Below, piece after piece: positions 24,249-33,264 of a stretch of DNA of 64,000 nt (its first letter is position 1; each line of letters opens with the position of its first letter). This stretch comes from JAUIAI01 sp050633665. GTDB taxonomy: Bacteria; Pseudomonadota; Gammaproteobacteria; Burkholderiales; Burkholderiaceae_E. The stretch is taken from the NCBI GenBank assembly GCA_050633665.1, contig JBOEGY010000009.1, forward strand, positions 124,001-188,000, in the 5' to 3' direction. The notes under the pieces were generated by a model that worked only from the letters and a program-made list of their open reading frames with translations, was not told the origin of the DNA and ran no database searches. A program made the translations under genes and the position numbers.

Positions 24249-27200
24249 TCAGCCCAGTGAGCTCATCAAGGCGCGGCGCAATTGATCGGCGTCAATTTCT
24301 GCGCGCCGCGCGTAATCTTCCAGTTGATCTTCCCCGATACGACCCACATTGAAGTAGTCCGCGGATTCATGCGAGAAGTAAAAACCGGACACACTCGCGG
24401 CCGGAGTCATTGCGAACGATTCAGTCAGCGCCATGCCAATCTGTTCGCACTGCAAGACATCAAACAACGCCCGTTTGACCGTATGTTCCGGACACGCGGG
24501 GTAGCCTGGCGCCGGGCGGATACCGCGGTACTTCTCAGCAATGAGATCGTCGTTATCGAGCGCCTCGTCGGCGGCATAACCCCACAAGTCTTTTCGTACT
24601 CTTTGGTGCATGGTTTCGGCAAAAGCTTCGGCCAGACGATCGGCAATTGCCTTGATCATGATGCCCGAATAGTCGTCGAGTAATTTCTCAAACTCTGCTT
24701 CCTTGCGACCAGCACCGAGACCGGTAGTCACCGCGAACATCCCGATGTAGTCTTTGATGCCGCTGGGCTTACCGTTCAGCAGGCGGGGAGCGATAAAGTC
24801 GGACAAGCACTTATTGGCCACCCCACTCTTTTTGGCTGTCTGCTGACGGACACCACGCCAGACAAACGCCACTTCGGTGCGGGTGTCGTCTGTATAGACC
24901 TCAATATCATCATCATTGATCGAGTTGGCCGGTAAGAATCCGATCACCGCATTGGCCTGCAACCATCTGCCGTTGATGACCCGCTCAAGCATTGCCTTGC
25001 CATCGGAGTAAACACGCCGGGCAGATTCGCCAACCACATCGTCCTCAAGTATGCGCGGAAACGGGCCGTGCAGATCCCAGGTCTGGAAAAACGGTTGCCA
25101 GTCGATCAGTTGCGAAATTTCGGCCAGATCAAAGTTCTTGAACTCACGTCGCCCCAGAAACTTGGGCACAGGCGGGGCTGGCACAACGCCATTGGCAACA
25201 GCCTCCCAGTCGATTGGGGTTTTGTTTGCGCGAGCTTCTTCCAGGCTAACCAGCTTGGGGCCTTTTTTCGAAGCGTGTTGTTGGCGAACTTTTTCGTAGT
25301 CATCAACAATGCTCTGCAGGTAAGCCGGCCGGGCGTCGGTCGAAATAAGTTGCTGCGCGACGGGCACGGAACGGGACGCGTCCGCCACATGGATAACCGG
25401 CCCCGAGTAATGTGGGGCAATTTTGACCGCTGTGTGAACCCGGGATGTGGTCGCTCCGCCAATCAATAGCGGCAGGTTGGCGGCACGAATTGACTCATCG
25501 CGCTCCATCTCGCTGGCAACATAAGCCATTTCTTCGAGAGAGGGGGTAATCAGGCCGGACAAGCCGATGATGTCGCATTCTTCGTCTTTGGCTTTCTTCA
25601 GAATTTCAGCACACGGCACCATCACGCCCATGTTGACCACTTCGAAGTTGTTGCACTGAAGCACAACGCTGACGATGTTTTTACCGATGTCGTGGACATC
25701 GCCTTTAACCGTGGCCATCAAGATTCTGCCCTTGCTGGAAACATCGCCACCGGCGGCTTTGATCTGCTCTTTTTCTGCTTCGATATACGGAATCAGGTGC
25801 GCGACAGCCTGTTTCATCACACGGGCACTCTTGACCACCTGCGGCAAGAACATCTTGCCTTCGCCAAACAAGTCGCCAACAACATTCATGCCGTCCATCA
25901 GCGGGCCTTCGATAACTTCGATAGGCCTCCCGTTACGGGCGTTGATTTCCTGCCACGCCTCTTCGGCATCTTCGGTGATAAATTTTGTGATGCCGTGAAT
26001 CAGTGAATGTGTGAGCCTTTCCTGAACCGTCTTGGGATTGTCTTCAGTTCCGCGCCAGTCGAGATTCTCCTCGCGTTTGGCCCCGCCACCGGTCAGGGTG
26101 CCGGCATATTCGATCATGCGTTCAGTCGCGGTTTTTTCCCGCTCAGGTGAATCAGATGGCAAGTCCTCCGGGAAGGTAGCGCCACGATTCAACACGATAT
26201 CTTCCACCCGTGAGCGCAACTCAGGATCGATCTGGTCGTAAACCCCCATCATGCCGGCGTTGACGATGCCCATTGTCATGCCGTTTTGGATTGCATGGTA
26301 GAGAAAGACGGTGTGAATCGCCTCACGGGCTGGCTCATTGCCGCGGAAACTGAAACTTACGTTCGACACACCACCGGAAACCTTGGCATGCGGCAGGTTT
26401 TGGGTGATCCAGCGGGTCGCCTCGATAAAGTCGACTGCGTAGTTATCATGCTCCTCGATGCCAGTGGCGATCGCAAAGATATTCGGATCGAAAATAATGT
26501 CTTCCGGCGGGAAGCCAACCCGGTCAACCAGGATTCGATAGGCTCGTTCGCAGATTTCTATCTTGCGGGCGTAAGTATCGGCCTGCCCCTGCTCATCAAA
26601 CGCCATCACGATGGCGGCAGCGCCATAACGTTTGCATAGAGTTGCCTGGTGAATAAATGCCTCTTCACCCTCTTTCATTGAAATCGAGTTAACGACCGCC
26701 TTACCCTGGACACATTTAAGCCCGGCCTCAATGACTTCCCACTTTGAACTGTCAATCATGATCGGCACGCGCGAGATATCCGGCTCGGAGCCAATCAAAT
26801 TCAGGAAACGAGCCATCGCCGCGACTGAGTCCAACATGGCTTCATCCATGTTGATGTCAATGACCTGGGCGCCGTTTTCCACTTGCTGACGGGCGACCGC
26901 CAGCGCTTCGTCAAATTGCTCATTGAGAATCAGTCTGGCAAAAGCACGGGAGCCGGTGACATTGGTACGCTCACCGACATTCACGAACAAGGAATCAGCA
27001 GTGATGTTGAACGGCTCCAGTCCACTCAGGCGCAAAACACCCTCAGGAATAGTCGGCACAAGCCGCGGTTTCTGATCTGCAACCGCTGCGGTGACGGCGG
27101 CAATATGCTCCGGCGTGGTGCCGCAACAGCCGCCGGCGATATTGACAAAACCGGCCTGGGCAAATTCGTTCAGCAATCGTCCGGTGACGTCCGGCGTTTC

Positions 27201-28112
27201 ATCGAAACCAGTCTCTGCCATCGGGTTGGGCAGACCGGCGTTAGGATAGACACACACATAAGTGTCGGCAATTTTGGACAACTCTTCGATATAGGGTCGC
27301 ATCAGTGCGGCGCCAAGCGCGCAGTTCAGACCAATCGTGAGTGGTCGCGCATGGCGAACTGAGTTCCAGAAGGCCTCTACTGTCTGCCCCGACAGGATTC
27401 GGCCCGAAGCATCGGTTACGGTGCCGGAGATCATTACTGGAATGCGCGGATGGCCTTGTGCTTCACGCTCACTCTGCAATTGATCAATTGCGAACAAGGC
27501 GGCTTTGGCATTGAGCGTATCGAAAATTGTCTCAACCAGCAGGATGTCCACGCCGCCTTCTATTAGACCTCTGGTTTGCTCCGAATAGGCTTCACTCAAT
27601 TCGTCAAAGGTGACATTGCGGGCGCCAGGATCGTTGACGTCGGGAGAGATAGACGCTGTTTTGGGCTGAGGGCCGAGGGCGCCGGCCACAAACCGGGGTT
27701 TGTCCGGGGTTGAGTATTTGTCGCAGGCTGCGCGCGCAATCCGAGCGGAAGCGACATTCATTTCGTAAGCAAGCTCAGGCAGTTTGTAGTCTGACTGGGC
27801 AATGGTTGTCGCACCAAAGGTGTTGGTCTCGACAATATCGGCGCCCGCCGCCAGAAACTGCTCATGAATCTCGCCAATGATCTCCGGCTTGGTGAGAGAT
27901 AACAATTCATTGTTGCCTTTAACTGACTGGCTGATTCCGGCAAAACGCTCCGCTCGATAGTCGGCTTCGTCAAGCTTATAGCGCTGAATCATCGTGCCCA
28001 TCGCGCCGTCCAGCATCAGGATGCGTTGGGCCATGAGTTGACGAAGCTGTTGCTCGGCCGGATGAACGGATTGGGTATTGATCGCGGAGGCAGGGGAGTT
28101 TTTATTTTCCAT
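24249..28112 (-). CDS. metH: Cobalamin-dependent methionine synthase
   Basis: A 1287-residue enzyme that makes methionine from homocysteine and 5-methyltetrahydrofolate using methylcobalamin. All four modules are present: homocysteine domain (about 25-350) with zinc ligands Cys264, Cys329 and Cys330 in NCALGA and GGCCGTT; folate domain (about 370-650); cobalamin domain with the axial His in GDVHDIGKNIV near residue 800; and the C-terminal S-adenosylmethionine activation domain with RPAPGYPACPEH. Length is close to the family's 1220-1260. No cobalamin or SAM riboswitch is evident in the short gap upstream. The downstream HD and patatin genes are probably co-transcribed. Confidence 0.98.
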   Translation of the reverse strand: MENKNSPASAINTQSVHPAEQQLRQLMAQRILMLDGAMGTMIQRYKLDEADYRAERFAGISQSVKGNNELLSLTKPEIIGEIHEQFLAAGADIVETNTFGATTIAQSDYKLPELAYEMNVASARIARAACDKYSTPDKPRFVAGALGPQPKTASISPDVNDPGARNVTFDELSEAYSEQTRGLIEGGVDILLVETIFDTLNAKAALFAIDQLQSEREAQGHPRIPVMISGTVTDASGRILSGQTVEAFWNSVRHARPLTIGLNCALGAALMRPYIEELSKIADTYVCVYPNAGLPNPMAETGFDETPDVTGRLLNEFAQAGFVNIAGGCCGTTPEHIAAVTAAVADQKPRLVPTIPEGVLRLSGLEPFNITADSLFVNVGERTNVTGSRAFARLILNEQFDEALAVARQQVENGAQVIDINMDEAMLDSVAAMARFLNLIGSEPDISRVPIMIDSSKWEVIEAGLKCVQGKAVVNSISMKEGEEAFIHQATLCKRYGAAAIVMAFDEQGQADTYARKIEICERAYRILVDRVGFPPEDIIFDPNIFAIATGIEEHDNYAVDFIEATRWITQNLPHAKVSGGVSNVSFSFRGNEPAREAIHTVFLYHAIQNGMTMGIVNAGMMGVYDQIDPELRSRVEDIVLNRGATFPEDLPSDSPEREKTATERMIEYAGTLTGGGAKREENLDWRGTEDNPKTVQERLTHSLIHGITKFITEDAEEAWQEINARNGRPIEVIEGPLMDGMNVVGDLFGEGKMFLPQVVKSARVMKQAVAHLIPYIEAEKEQIKAAGGDVSSKGRILMATVKGDVHDIGKNIVSVVLQCNNFEVVNMGVMVPCAEILKKAKDEECDIIGLSGLITPSLEEMAYVASEMERDESIRAANLPLLIGGATTSRVHTAVKIAPHYSGPVIHVADASRSVPVAQQLISTDARPAYLQSIVDDYEKVRQQHASKKGPKLVSLEEARANKTPIDWEAVANGVVPAPPVPKFLGRREFKNFDLAEISQLIDWQPFFQTWDLHGPFPRILEDDVVGESARRVYSDGKAMLERVINGRWLQANAVIGFLPANSINDDDIEVYTDDTRTEVAFVWRGVRQQTAKKSGVANKCLSDFIAPRLLNGKPSGIKDYIGMFAVTTGLGAGRKEAEFEKLLDDYSGIMIKAIADRLAEAFAETMHQRVRKDLWGYAADEALDNDDLIAEKYRGIRPAPGYPACPEHTVKRALFDVLQCEQIGMALTESFAMTPAASVSGFYFSHESADYFNVGRIGEDQLEDYARRAEIDADQLRRALMSSLG

Positions 28113-28232
28113 AATTCATTTTAACGGGGCTTGCCTCTAATTTGGGCAAACCGGGGCTAATTAGCTATTTCGGACCGACCGGCGATTGCGTCGCATAATG
28201 AGCCGATTCACCCGAACAACAGGAGTCAAATC

Positions 28233-28940
28233 ATGAGCACCAACGACAAATTGGTTGTCCCGGCGCAGCAACCCACCGTCCTGCCGGTAGCCGGCAGCGA
28301 CGCGGGCTTCCCGGTCCGCCGCGTGTATTGCGTGGGCCGCAACTATGTCGAGCATGCGAAGGAAATGGGGTTCACCGGCCGGGAACCGCCGTTCTTCTTC
28401 ATGAAACCCGCTGATGCACTGCTGTTTGCGAGTCCTGGCAAGACCACCGAGATGCCCTACCCGGTCGGTACCAGCAATCTGCATCATGAAATGGAACTGG
28501 TTGTGGCGATCGGGTCGGCCGCCAAGGACGTGAAGGCCGCTGAAGCCCGTAAGCATATTTACGGCTATGCCGTCGGGCTGGACATGACGCGGCGCGATCT
28601 GCAGGGTGAAGCCAAGAAAACCGGCCGGCCATGGGAGATCGGCAAAGCGTTCGACCAATCCGGTCCGATCGGCCCGGTTGTCCCGGCTGACCAGGTAGGC
28701 GATATTGATAACGCCGCACTGACGTTCTCAGTTAACGGCGAGCAACGCCAGGCGGCCAGCGTTGCGGAACTGATCTGGAATATCGATGAAATTATTGAGC
28801 ATCTGTCCGGTTTCTGGGAACTGATGCCAGGCGATCTGATTTTCACCGGCACGCCAGCCGGCGTCGCAGCCGTCGAGAAAGGCGATCTGATGGAAGGCTC
28901 GGTTACCGGGGTCGGTGAAATCAGCATCAAGGTTGTCTGA
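28233..28940 (+). CDS. Fumarylacetoacetate hydrolase (FAH) family protein
   Basis: A 235-residue FAH-fold hydrolase. It shows GRNYVEHAKEMG at the substrate pocket, the metal-binding acidic residues in HHEMELVVAIG and GLDMTRRDLQ, and the conserved end LMPGDLIFTGTPAGVAAVEKGD. The closest well-known type is fumarylpyruvate hydrolase (NagK-like) and related 2-oxo acid hydrolases or decarboxylases. ATG follows an AGGAG-like AACAGGAGTC. The next gene begins one base after its stop, so they form an operon. Together they suggest catabolism of a 2-oxo or 2-hydroxy acid, but the substrate is unknown. Confidence 0.9.
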   Translation: MSTNDKLVVPAQQPTVLPVAGSDAGFPVRRVYCVGRNYVEHAKEMGFTGREPPFFFMKPADALLFASPGKTTEMPYPVGTSNLHHEMELVVAIGSAAKDVKAAEARKHIYGYAVGLDMTRRDLQGEAKKTGRPWEIGKAFDQSGPIGPVVPADQVGDIDNAALTFSVNGEQRQAASVAELIWNIDEIIEHLSGFWELMPGDLIFTGTPAGVAAVEKGDLMEGSVTGVGEISIKVV

Positions 28941-28941
28941 G

Positions 28942-30045
28942 ATGATGAAAGAGTATCTACTGCCTACCCGGGCAATTCACCAGTGGGTGATTGAGATTTT
29001 TGAGGCTGCCGGGTCTTCAACCCATGAAGCCAAGCTGACCGCGGACCATCTGATTGGTGCCAATCTGGCGGGCCACGATTCGCATGGTGTTGGAATGGTG
29101 CCGCGCTATATCAAGTCGTGGCGTGGCGACGGTTTGCAGTTGAACCGGCAAATTGAGCTGGTTGTGGATACCGGCCCGATGGTGGTGGCCAATGCCAGCC
29201 TCGGCATGGGGCAAGCGGTTGCCCATCAGGCGATGCAAGTGGGCATCGACCGGGCCAGGACTCATGGCATCGCGCTACTGGGGCTACGCGATGCCCACCA
29301 CATCGGTAGGGTGGGACATTGGGCGGAGATGGCGGTTGAGCAGGGACTGGTCTCGATTCATTTTACGAACGCGGTAAACAGTTCGCCAATGGTGGCGCCG
29401 CATGGCGGCGCGCAAGCCCGGTTCCTGACAAATCCGTTCACGGTTGGCATCCCCCGCGCCAACGGCGAACCGGTCGTCCTCGATTTCGCCACCAGCGCTA
29501 TTGCCCATGGTAAAGCCCGGGTTGCGATGAACAAAGGCGTTCCGGTTCCCGAAGGCAGCACGATTGATGCCGACGGCAAACCGACCACCGATGCTTCGGT
29601 ATTGTTTAACGACCCAATTGGCGCGATTCGAACTTTCGCCGCCCATAAGGGGCATGCTCTGGCGATGGTTGTTGAACTACTTGGCGCGGCGATGATCGGC
29701 GGCAAGACGACCCACCCGAAGAACTTTCCAGACGGTTTGGCGGTCATCAACAATATGCTGACAATTATTTTTGACCCGAACCAGCTAATCGCTGAGTCTG
29801 CCTTCACAGCCGAAGCAAATCAATTTGTGCAGTGGGTCCAGTCGGCCAGACTGGACGAACTGGGCGAGCAACTGGGGGGCGTCCTGCTGCCTGGTGATCC
29901 GGAGCGGCAAATGCGAAAAGCTCGTGCCGAGCAATTGCCTGTCGATGAAAGCACCCTGGCCGAACTGACCCAGGCCGCACTCACCGTAACGGCCGCAACG
30001 GGCAAGCCGGTTTCAGACCCGGCCTCACTCGAAACAGACAATTGA
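28942..30045 (+). CDS. LDH2/malate-ureidoglycolate dehydrogenase family oxidoreductase
   Basis: A 367-residue NAD(P)-dependent 2-hydroxyacid dehydrogenase of the LDH2/MDG2 family (YlbC/HcxB, malate and ureidoglycolate dehydrogenases). The catalytic-site His is in GHDSHGVGMVPRYI near residue 45. Other signatures are LRDAHHIGRVGHWAEMA, NPFTVGIPR and LDFATSAIAHGKARVA. The gene starts at ATG 28942, one base after the stop of the FAH-family gene; ATG 28945 is also possible. The product would interconvert a 2-hydroxy acid and a 2-oxo acid in the cytoplasm, probably in the same pathway as the FAH enzyme. Confidence 0.92.
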   Translation: MMKEYLLPTRAIHQWVIEIFEAAGSSTHEAKLTADHLIGANLAGHDSHGVGMVPRYIKSWRGDGLQLNRQIELVVDTGPMVVANASLGMGQAVAHQAMQVGIDRARTHGIALLGLRDAHHIGRVGHWAEMAVEQGLVSIHFTNAVNSSPMVAPHGGAQARFLTNPFTVGIPRANGEPVVLDFATSAIAHGKARVAMNKGVPVPEGSTIDADGKPTTDASVLFNDPIGAIRTFAAHKGHALAMVVELLGAAMIGGKTTHPKNFPDGLAVINNMLTIIFDPNQLIAESAFTAEANQFVQWVQSARLDELGEQLGGVLLPGDPERQMRKARAEQLPVDESTLAELTQAALTVTAATGKPVSDPASLETDN

Positions 30046-30162
30046 CCAGCTGATACATCTTATTCAGTTACTCAGGCGTGAACTCGACGTTTTGCCGATT
30101 TGTGGTGCTAGGCTTACGACTAAGCATTACTGCTTGTTTTAACCACAGAGAGGGAAACCACA

Positions 30163-30612
30163 ATGAAGGACGGATTACTAAACCGTCGCCTGATGCAGCA
30201 ACTCGGTGCCGGATCACTGGCAATCGCCGCGGCGCTGACACTGGGCGCTTGTAGCAAAGAGGAGCAGAAAGCGGCTGTCGAGAAGGTTGAAGATTCGGCC
30301 AGCAAGGCTGGTGAAGCTGCCAGCAAAGCAGTCGAGTCTGCCAAGGAAGCCGTTAACGAGGCTAAAGAGGCGGTCAGCGAGGGCTCCAAATCAGTCAAGG
30401 AAGCCGCTACCGACCTCGGTGAAAAAGCCAAAGAGACTGCCGCCTCGGCTACCGAAGCTGGCAAGGAAATGGCCTCAGAAGCAACTGATGAAGCCAAGAA
30501 AAAAGCTGCTGACGCTATTGCGGCAGCCAAGGAAAAAGCAGGATCTGCGGTCGAAAAAGCGGGAGCAGCTGTAGAAAAAGCTGGCGAAGCCGTCGCTGAA
30601 AAAAAAAACTAG
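30163..30612 (+). CDS. Ala/Lys/Glu-rich lipoprotein, zero-frame 5' part of a BMP-type binding protein gene
   Basis: The zero-frame product is a 149-residue lipoprotein. The signal peptide holds a lipobox LGAC (Cys29). The rest is an LEA-like string of helical 11-residue-type repeats rich in Ala, Lys, Glu and Ser (for example SKAGEAASKAVESAKEAVNE), about 115 residues long. The frame stops at TAG 30610 right after an A10 tract. The -1 frame is open from there through 80 more codons into a BMP-type solute-binding domain, which lacks its own N-terminus and signal peptide. I therefore think both parts belong to one gene (30163-31742). The zero-frame form alone could still be a stable short lipoprotein. 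Confidence 0.7.
   Translation: MKDGLLNRRLMQQLGAGSLAIAAALTLGACSKEEQKAAVEKVEDSASKAGEAASKAVESAKEAVNEAKEAVSEGSKSVKEAATDLGEKAKETAASATEAGKEMASEATDEAKKKAADAIAAAKEKAGSAVEKAGAAVEKAGEAVAEKKN
30599..30609 (+). other. A10 tract with -1 slippery heptamer A_AAA_AAC
   Basis: In the frame of the lipoprotein the codons read GAA AAA AAA AAC TAG. A AAA AAC is a canonical -1 ribosomal slippery heptamer, with a stop codon right after it. Slipping back one base continues as AAA CTA GCC and runs without a stop into the BMP domain. A 10-A run is also prone to RNA-polymerase slippage and to indel or sequencing error. A hairpin (GCTGCTGC / GCGGCAGC, 8 bp with one wobble, loop of 7) starts about 21 bases downstream, further than the usual spacing for a stimulator. 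Confidence 0.6.
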
Positions 30613-30842
30613 CCAGTGACGTAACTGATGCTGCTGCAAAAACTGCGGCAGCGGCAACAACAGCAACAGGCGCGGCACTCGCCGCAGCAGGCTCATCAGT
30701 CAGCGCTGCCCCCGAAACCAAGTCCTCCGAATCAAAGCCAATCAAGGCGGCATGGGTCTATGTTGGCCCGGTTGGCGACGGCGGCTGGACGTTTGCGCAT
30801 GACAACGGGCGCAAAGCCGCCCAGCAGGCCCTGGGCGACGCG

Positions 30843-31742
30843 ATGACTTCGTCAATCGTCGAGAGCGTTCCCGAGTCCGCAGATGCCGAACGGGTTCTGC
30901 GAGATCTGGCGGTACAAGGCAACGACGTTATCTTCGGGACAACCTTTGGCTATATGGAGTCGATGCGCAAGCTTGCAAAAGAGTTTCCGGATATTCGCTG
31001 GGAGCACGCAACCGGCTACAAGACCGGCGAGAACATGCGAACCTATGACTCCCGAACCTATCAAGGCGCCTATATGGCTGGCGTGATCGCGGGCGCAATG
31101 ACCAAAACCGGCACCCTGGGTGTGGTTGGCTCTATTCCGATTCCCGAAGTGATCCGCAACATCAACTCGTTCACTATGGGAGCCCAGACCAGCAACCCGA
31201 ATATATCGACCAAAGTTGTCTGGGTGAACAAATGGTTTGATCCGCCGCGCGAAACCGAAGCCGCTCAATCGCTGCTCGATCAAGGCGCTGATGTCTTGTT
31301 TCAGAACACCGATTCTGCCGCAGTGCTGCAAACTGCCGAGAAAGCCGGCAAGTATGCTTTTGGCTGGGATAGCGACATGACCGCCTATGGACCCAAGGCA
31401 CACCTGGCCTCCGCGATCATCAACTGGGGCCCTTACTACACGCAGGCGATGAAACAGGCAGTAGACGGCAGCTGGAAGACCGGATCAGCCTGGTGGGGCG
31501 TCGCCGAAGGGGCAATCGATATTGTCTCTATCTCTGACAAGGTTCCGGCGGATGTAAAAACCAGGGTAGAAGGGATCCGTGCCGGCCTTAAAGGCGGCAT
31601 CTTCAAAATCTGGAAAGGTCCAATCATGGACTCAAGCGGCAAAGAAGTGCTTGCCGACGGCCAGGTAGCAGACGATAAGTTCCTGGGCGGACTTAATTTT
31701 TACGTGAAAGGTGTTGAAGGCCAGGTGCCTACGGGCGGCTAA
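30843..31742 (+). CDS. BMP/PnrA-family ABC transporter substrate-binding domain (3' part, -1 frame)
   Basis: The ATG shown is the first in the frame, but the real domain begins upstream in the same open frame: AAWVYVGPVGDGGWTFAHDN at about 30747-30806 is the usual first strand and ligand loop of BMP-family proteins. It is followed by GNDVIFGTTFGYME, RTYQGAYMAGVIAGAM and LFQNTDSAAVLQTAEKAGKY. Related proteins bind nucleosides or similar solutes for an ABC importer. Starting at 30843 would give a protein with no signal peptide and half the fold missing, so expression probably needs the frameshift at the A10 tract. No permease or ATPase genes lie nearby. Confidence 0.85.
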   Translation: MTSSIVESVPESADAERVLRDLAVQGNDVIFGTTFGYMESMRKLAKEFPDIRWEHATGYKTGENMRTYDSRTYQGAYMAGVIAGAMTKTGTLGVVGSIPIPEVIRNINSFTMGAQTSNPNISTKVVWVNKWFDPPRETEAAQSLLDQGADVLFQNTDSAAVLQTAEKAGKYAFGWDSDMTAYGPKAHLASAIINWGPYYTQAMKQAVDGSWKTGSAWWGVAEGAIDIVSISDKVPADVKTRVEGIRAGLKGGIFKIWKGPIMDSSGKEVLADGQVADDKFLGGLNFYVKGVEGQVPTGG

Positions 31743-31766
31743 CCCGAAGACCGTGGTGGCGCTGAG

Positions 31767-32825
31767 TTACTTGGTATGTTTTTTTATCAAGGTCTTGGCG
31801 CCATCAAGCAGTTTCTGCCCGTCATAGCCTTTGCTGGTAATTTCAGCTACCCACGCCTGATCAACTTTGATAGAAGCCTTGCGAAACGCCTGTGCGTCGG
31901 CCAATGGCATCGTAATGACGGCGTCTTTTCCCGACAGCTCTGCCACTGCCGAGCGCTCGGTTTCCGCCACCTCCTGAGCCAGACGGCCCAATTCGGCGGA
32001 AGTTTCAATACCTGAGTTGGCATCAATTATTTTTTTCAGGTCTTCGGACAGCGACTCGTATTTTTTGAGGTCCATCGCGAGCACGTAGGTCTTGGTAAAC
32101 AACGCGCCGGTCTCGGCGTCAAATTCGGTGTGATGGCGAGCCAGCTTGTTGGCCGCCAGCGGTTGCGCTTTTTGCCAGTCTGCGACAACACCGTCGACCA
32201 CAGCGCTACTGAGTTGCTCGCTGATGCTGGCTGAGTCAACCTCTTGCTGTTTGTTATCAATGGCGTTGAGCAATTGCCGGACCCGCCGTGGCTCACTGCT
32301 CAGGCGCAGTGACTTGATATCTTCAAGCGACCTGACCGGCCGGCTGCTGGTATGAATGGCTCCGGGACCTTGCACATGCAGAGCGATCAGATGAACGTCT
32401 TTGAATTCATCAGCCGCGAAGGCCTCAACATATTCCCACAAGGCCCGCGACACAGCTTCCGGGTTGGTCATCATGAAGGGCAGTTCGAACACTTCGGTTC
32501 GCAACCCTGGCTGATCAGCTTTTTTGTCATCCGCAGGCTGACCGCCAAGGACCGGAGACCAGATTACATCGACAGCATCCTGACCCAGACGCTGATAAGT
32601 ACTGCTTTGACCTGCCGTACCCTGGGACGGCTGGCTCACATCAAAACGAATTCGGCCGTTCGATTGTGACTCCAGTCGTTTCATCCACGGTGTGAGTAAG
32701 GTTGTCCATTCGGGCGACTCAGTTGAGGCATCCGGCTGTATCTTTAACACCAACTGCTGAGCGTGCGCCGCAGCAGTCACGCTGAGCGCCAGGGTTAAAG
32801 CCAGTATGAAATGTTTCAAGTCCAT
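31767..32825 (-). CDS. TRAP transporter substrate-binding protein (DctP family)
   Basis: A 352-residue periplasmic binding protein. The signal peptide MDLKHFILALTLALS is cleaved near AHAQ. The body has DctP-type blocks: LKIQPDASTESPEW near the start, ELPFMMTNPEAVSRALWE near residue 125, and LAMDLKKYESLSEDLKKII. ATG 32825 is preferred over an earlier in-frame GTG because the signal peptide begins there. It would capture a carboxylate-like solute for a TRAP symporter, but no DctQ/DctM membrane genes are visible. It lies 95 bases downstream of the ferredoxin gene on the same strand and may serve the Rieske/glutamine-synthetase module. Confidence 0.85.
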   Translation of the reverse strand: MDLKHFILALTLALSVTAAAHAQQLVLKIQPDASTESPEWTTLLTPWMKRLESQSNGRIRFDVSQPSQGTAGQSSTYQRLGQDAVDVIWSPVLGGQPADDKKADQPGLRTEVFELPFMMTNPEAVSRALWEYVEAFAADEFKDVHLIALHVQGPGAIHTSSRPVRSLEDIKSLRLSSEPRRVRQLLNAIDNKQQEVDSASISEQLSSAVVDGVVADWQKAQPLAANKLARHHTEFDAETGALFTKTYVLAMDLKKYESLSEDLKKIIDANSGIETSAELGRLAQEVAETERSAVAELSGKDAVITMPLADAQAFRKASIKVDQAWVAEITSKGYDGQKLLDGAKTLIKKHTK

Positions 32826-32920
32826 CGGACTTCTCGTTCCTTTATCCACGCGGCAGCCGCCTCTTCGCTTGCAGCGAAGAAGACACCCCTGTCCGTTGGT
32901 AGTTTTTTTTGCTGCTTAAC

Positions 32921-33244
32921 TCAGGATTGGCTTTCCGGCATCTGAACCGTCAAGCCAGCCATTTCCGACGTCATTTCAATCTGACAGGACAACCGGCTGT
33001 TGGGCCGACGTTCTGCAGTGGTTTGTTCCAGCATGATGATTTCATCTTCGGAGGCGGCCGGGATTTTCTCAACCCAGGCCGGATCGACGTATACGTGACA
33101 AGAAGCGCAGGACAAACACCCTCCGCACATACCTTCTATGCCGTCCAGTCCGTCAAAAACGGCGGCCATCATCACGGAATTACCTGGCTCTACGTCCAGG
33201 GTGGTTTTGGTGCCGTCATGGGCAATATAAATTACGTCAGGCAT
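32921..33244 (-). CDS. 2Fe-2S ferredoxin (adrenodoxin/putidaredoxin type)
   Basis: A 107-residue ferredoxin. Cluster ligands are Cys40, Cys46 and Cys49 (in MCGGCLSCASCHVYVD) and Cys87 (in RLSCQIEM), matching the C-x5-C-x2-C...C spacing of putidaredoxin-type proteins. An additional Cys43 is unusual. Such proteins carry single electrons from an NAD(P)H reductase to a P450 or Rieske oxygenase. The gene follows the glutamine-synthetase-like and Rieske genes, 20 bases after the former, so it is the likely electron donor of that oxygenase. No reductase gene is next to it. Confidence 0.93.
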   Translation of the reverse strand: MPDVIYIAHDGTKTTLDVEPGNSVMMAAVFDGLDGIEGMCGGCLSCASCHVYVDPAWVEKIPAASEDEIIMLEQTTAERRPNSRLSCQIEMTSEMAGLTVQMPESQS

Positions 33245-33264
33245 GTAAGGTCAATGCTAAAAAA

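Noticed and set aside
28113..28232. Possible riboswitch before metH
   Set aside because: The gap is only about 120 bases and shows no cobalamin or SAM riboswitch core. A short hairpin (TTGCC / GGCAA) is not enough.
30843..31742. BMP protein starting at its first ATG as an independent complete gene
   Set aside because: The first strand and ligand loop of the fold lie upstream in the same open frame, and a signal peptide would be missing, so this is only the 3' part of a longer gene.
32862..32879. Hairpin CTTCGCT/AGCGAAG as terminator of the ferredoxin operon
   Set aside because: No T-run follows on the minus strand, so it does not fit a rho-independent terminator.
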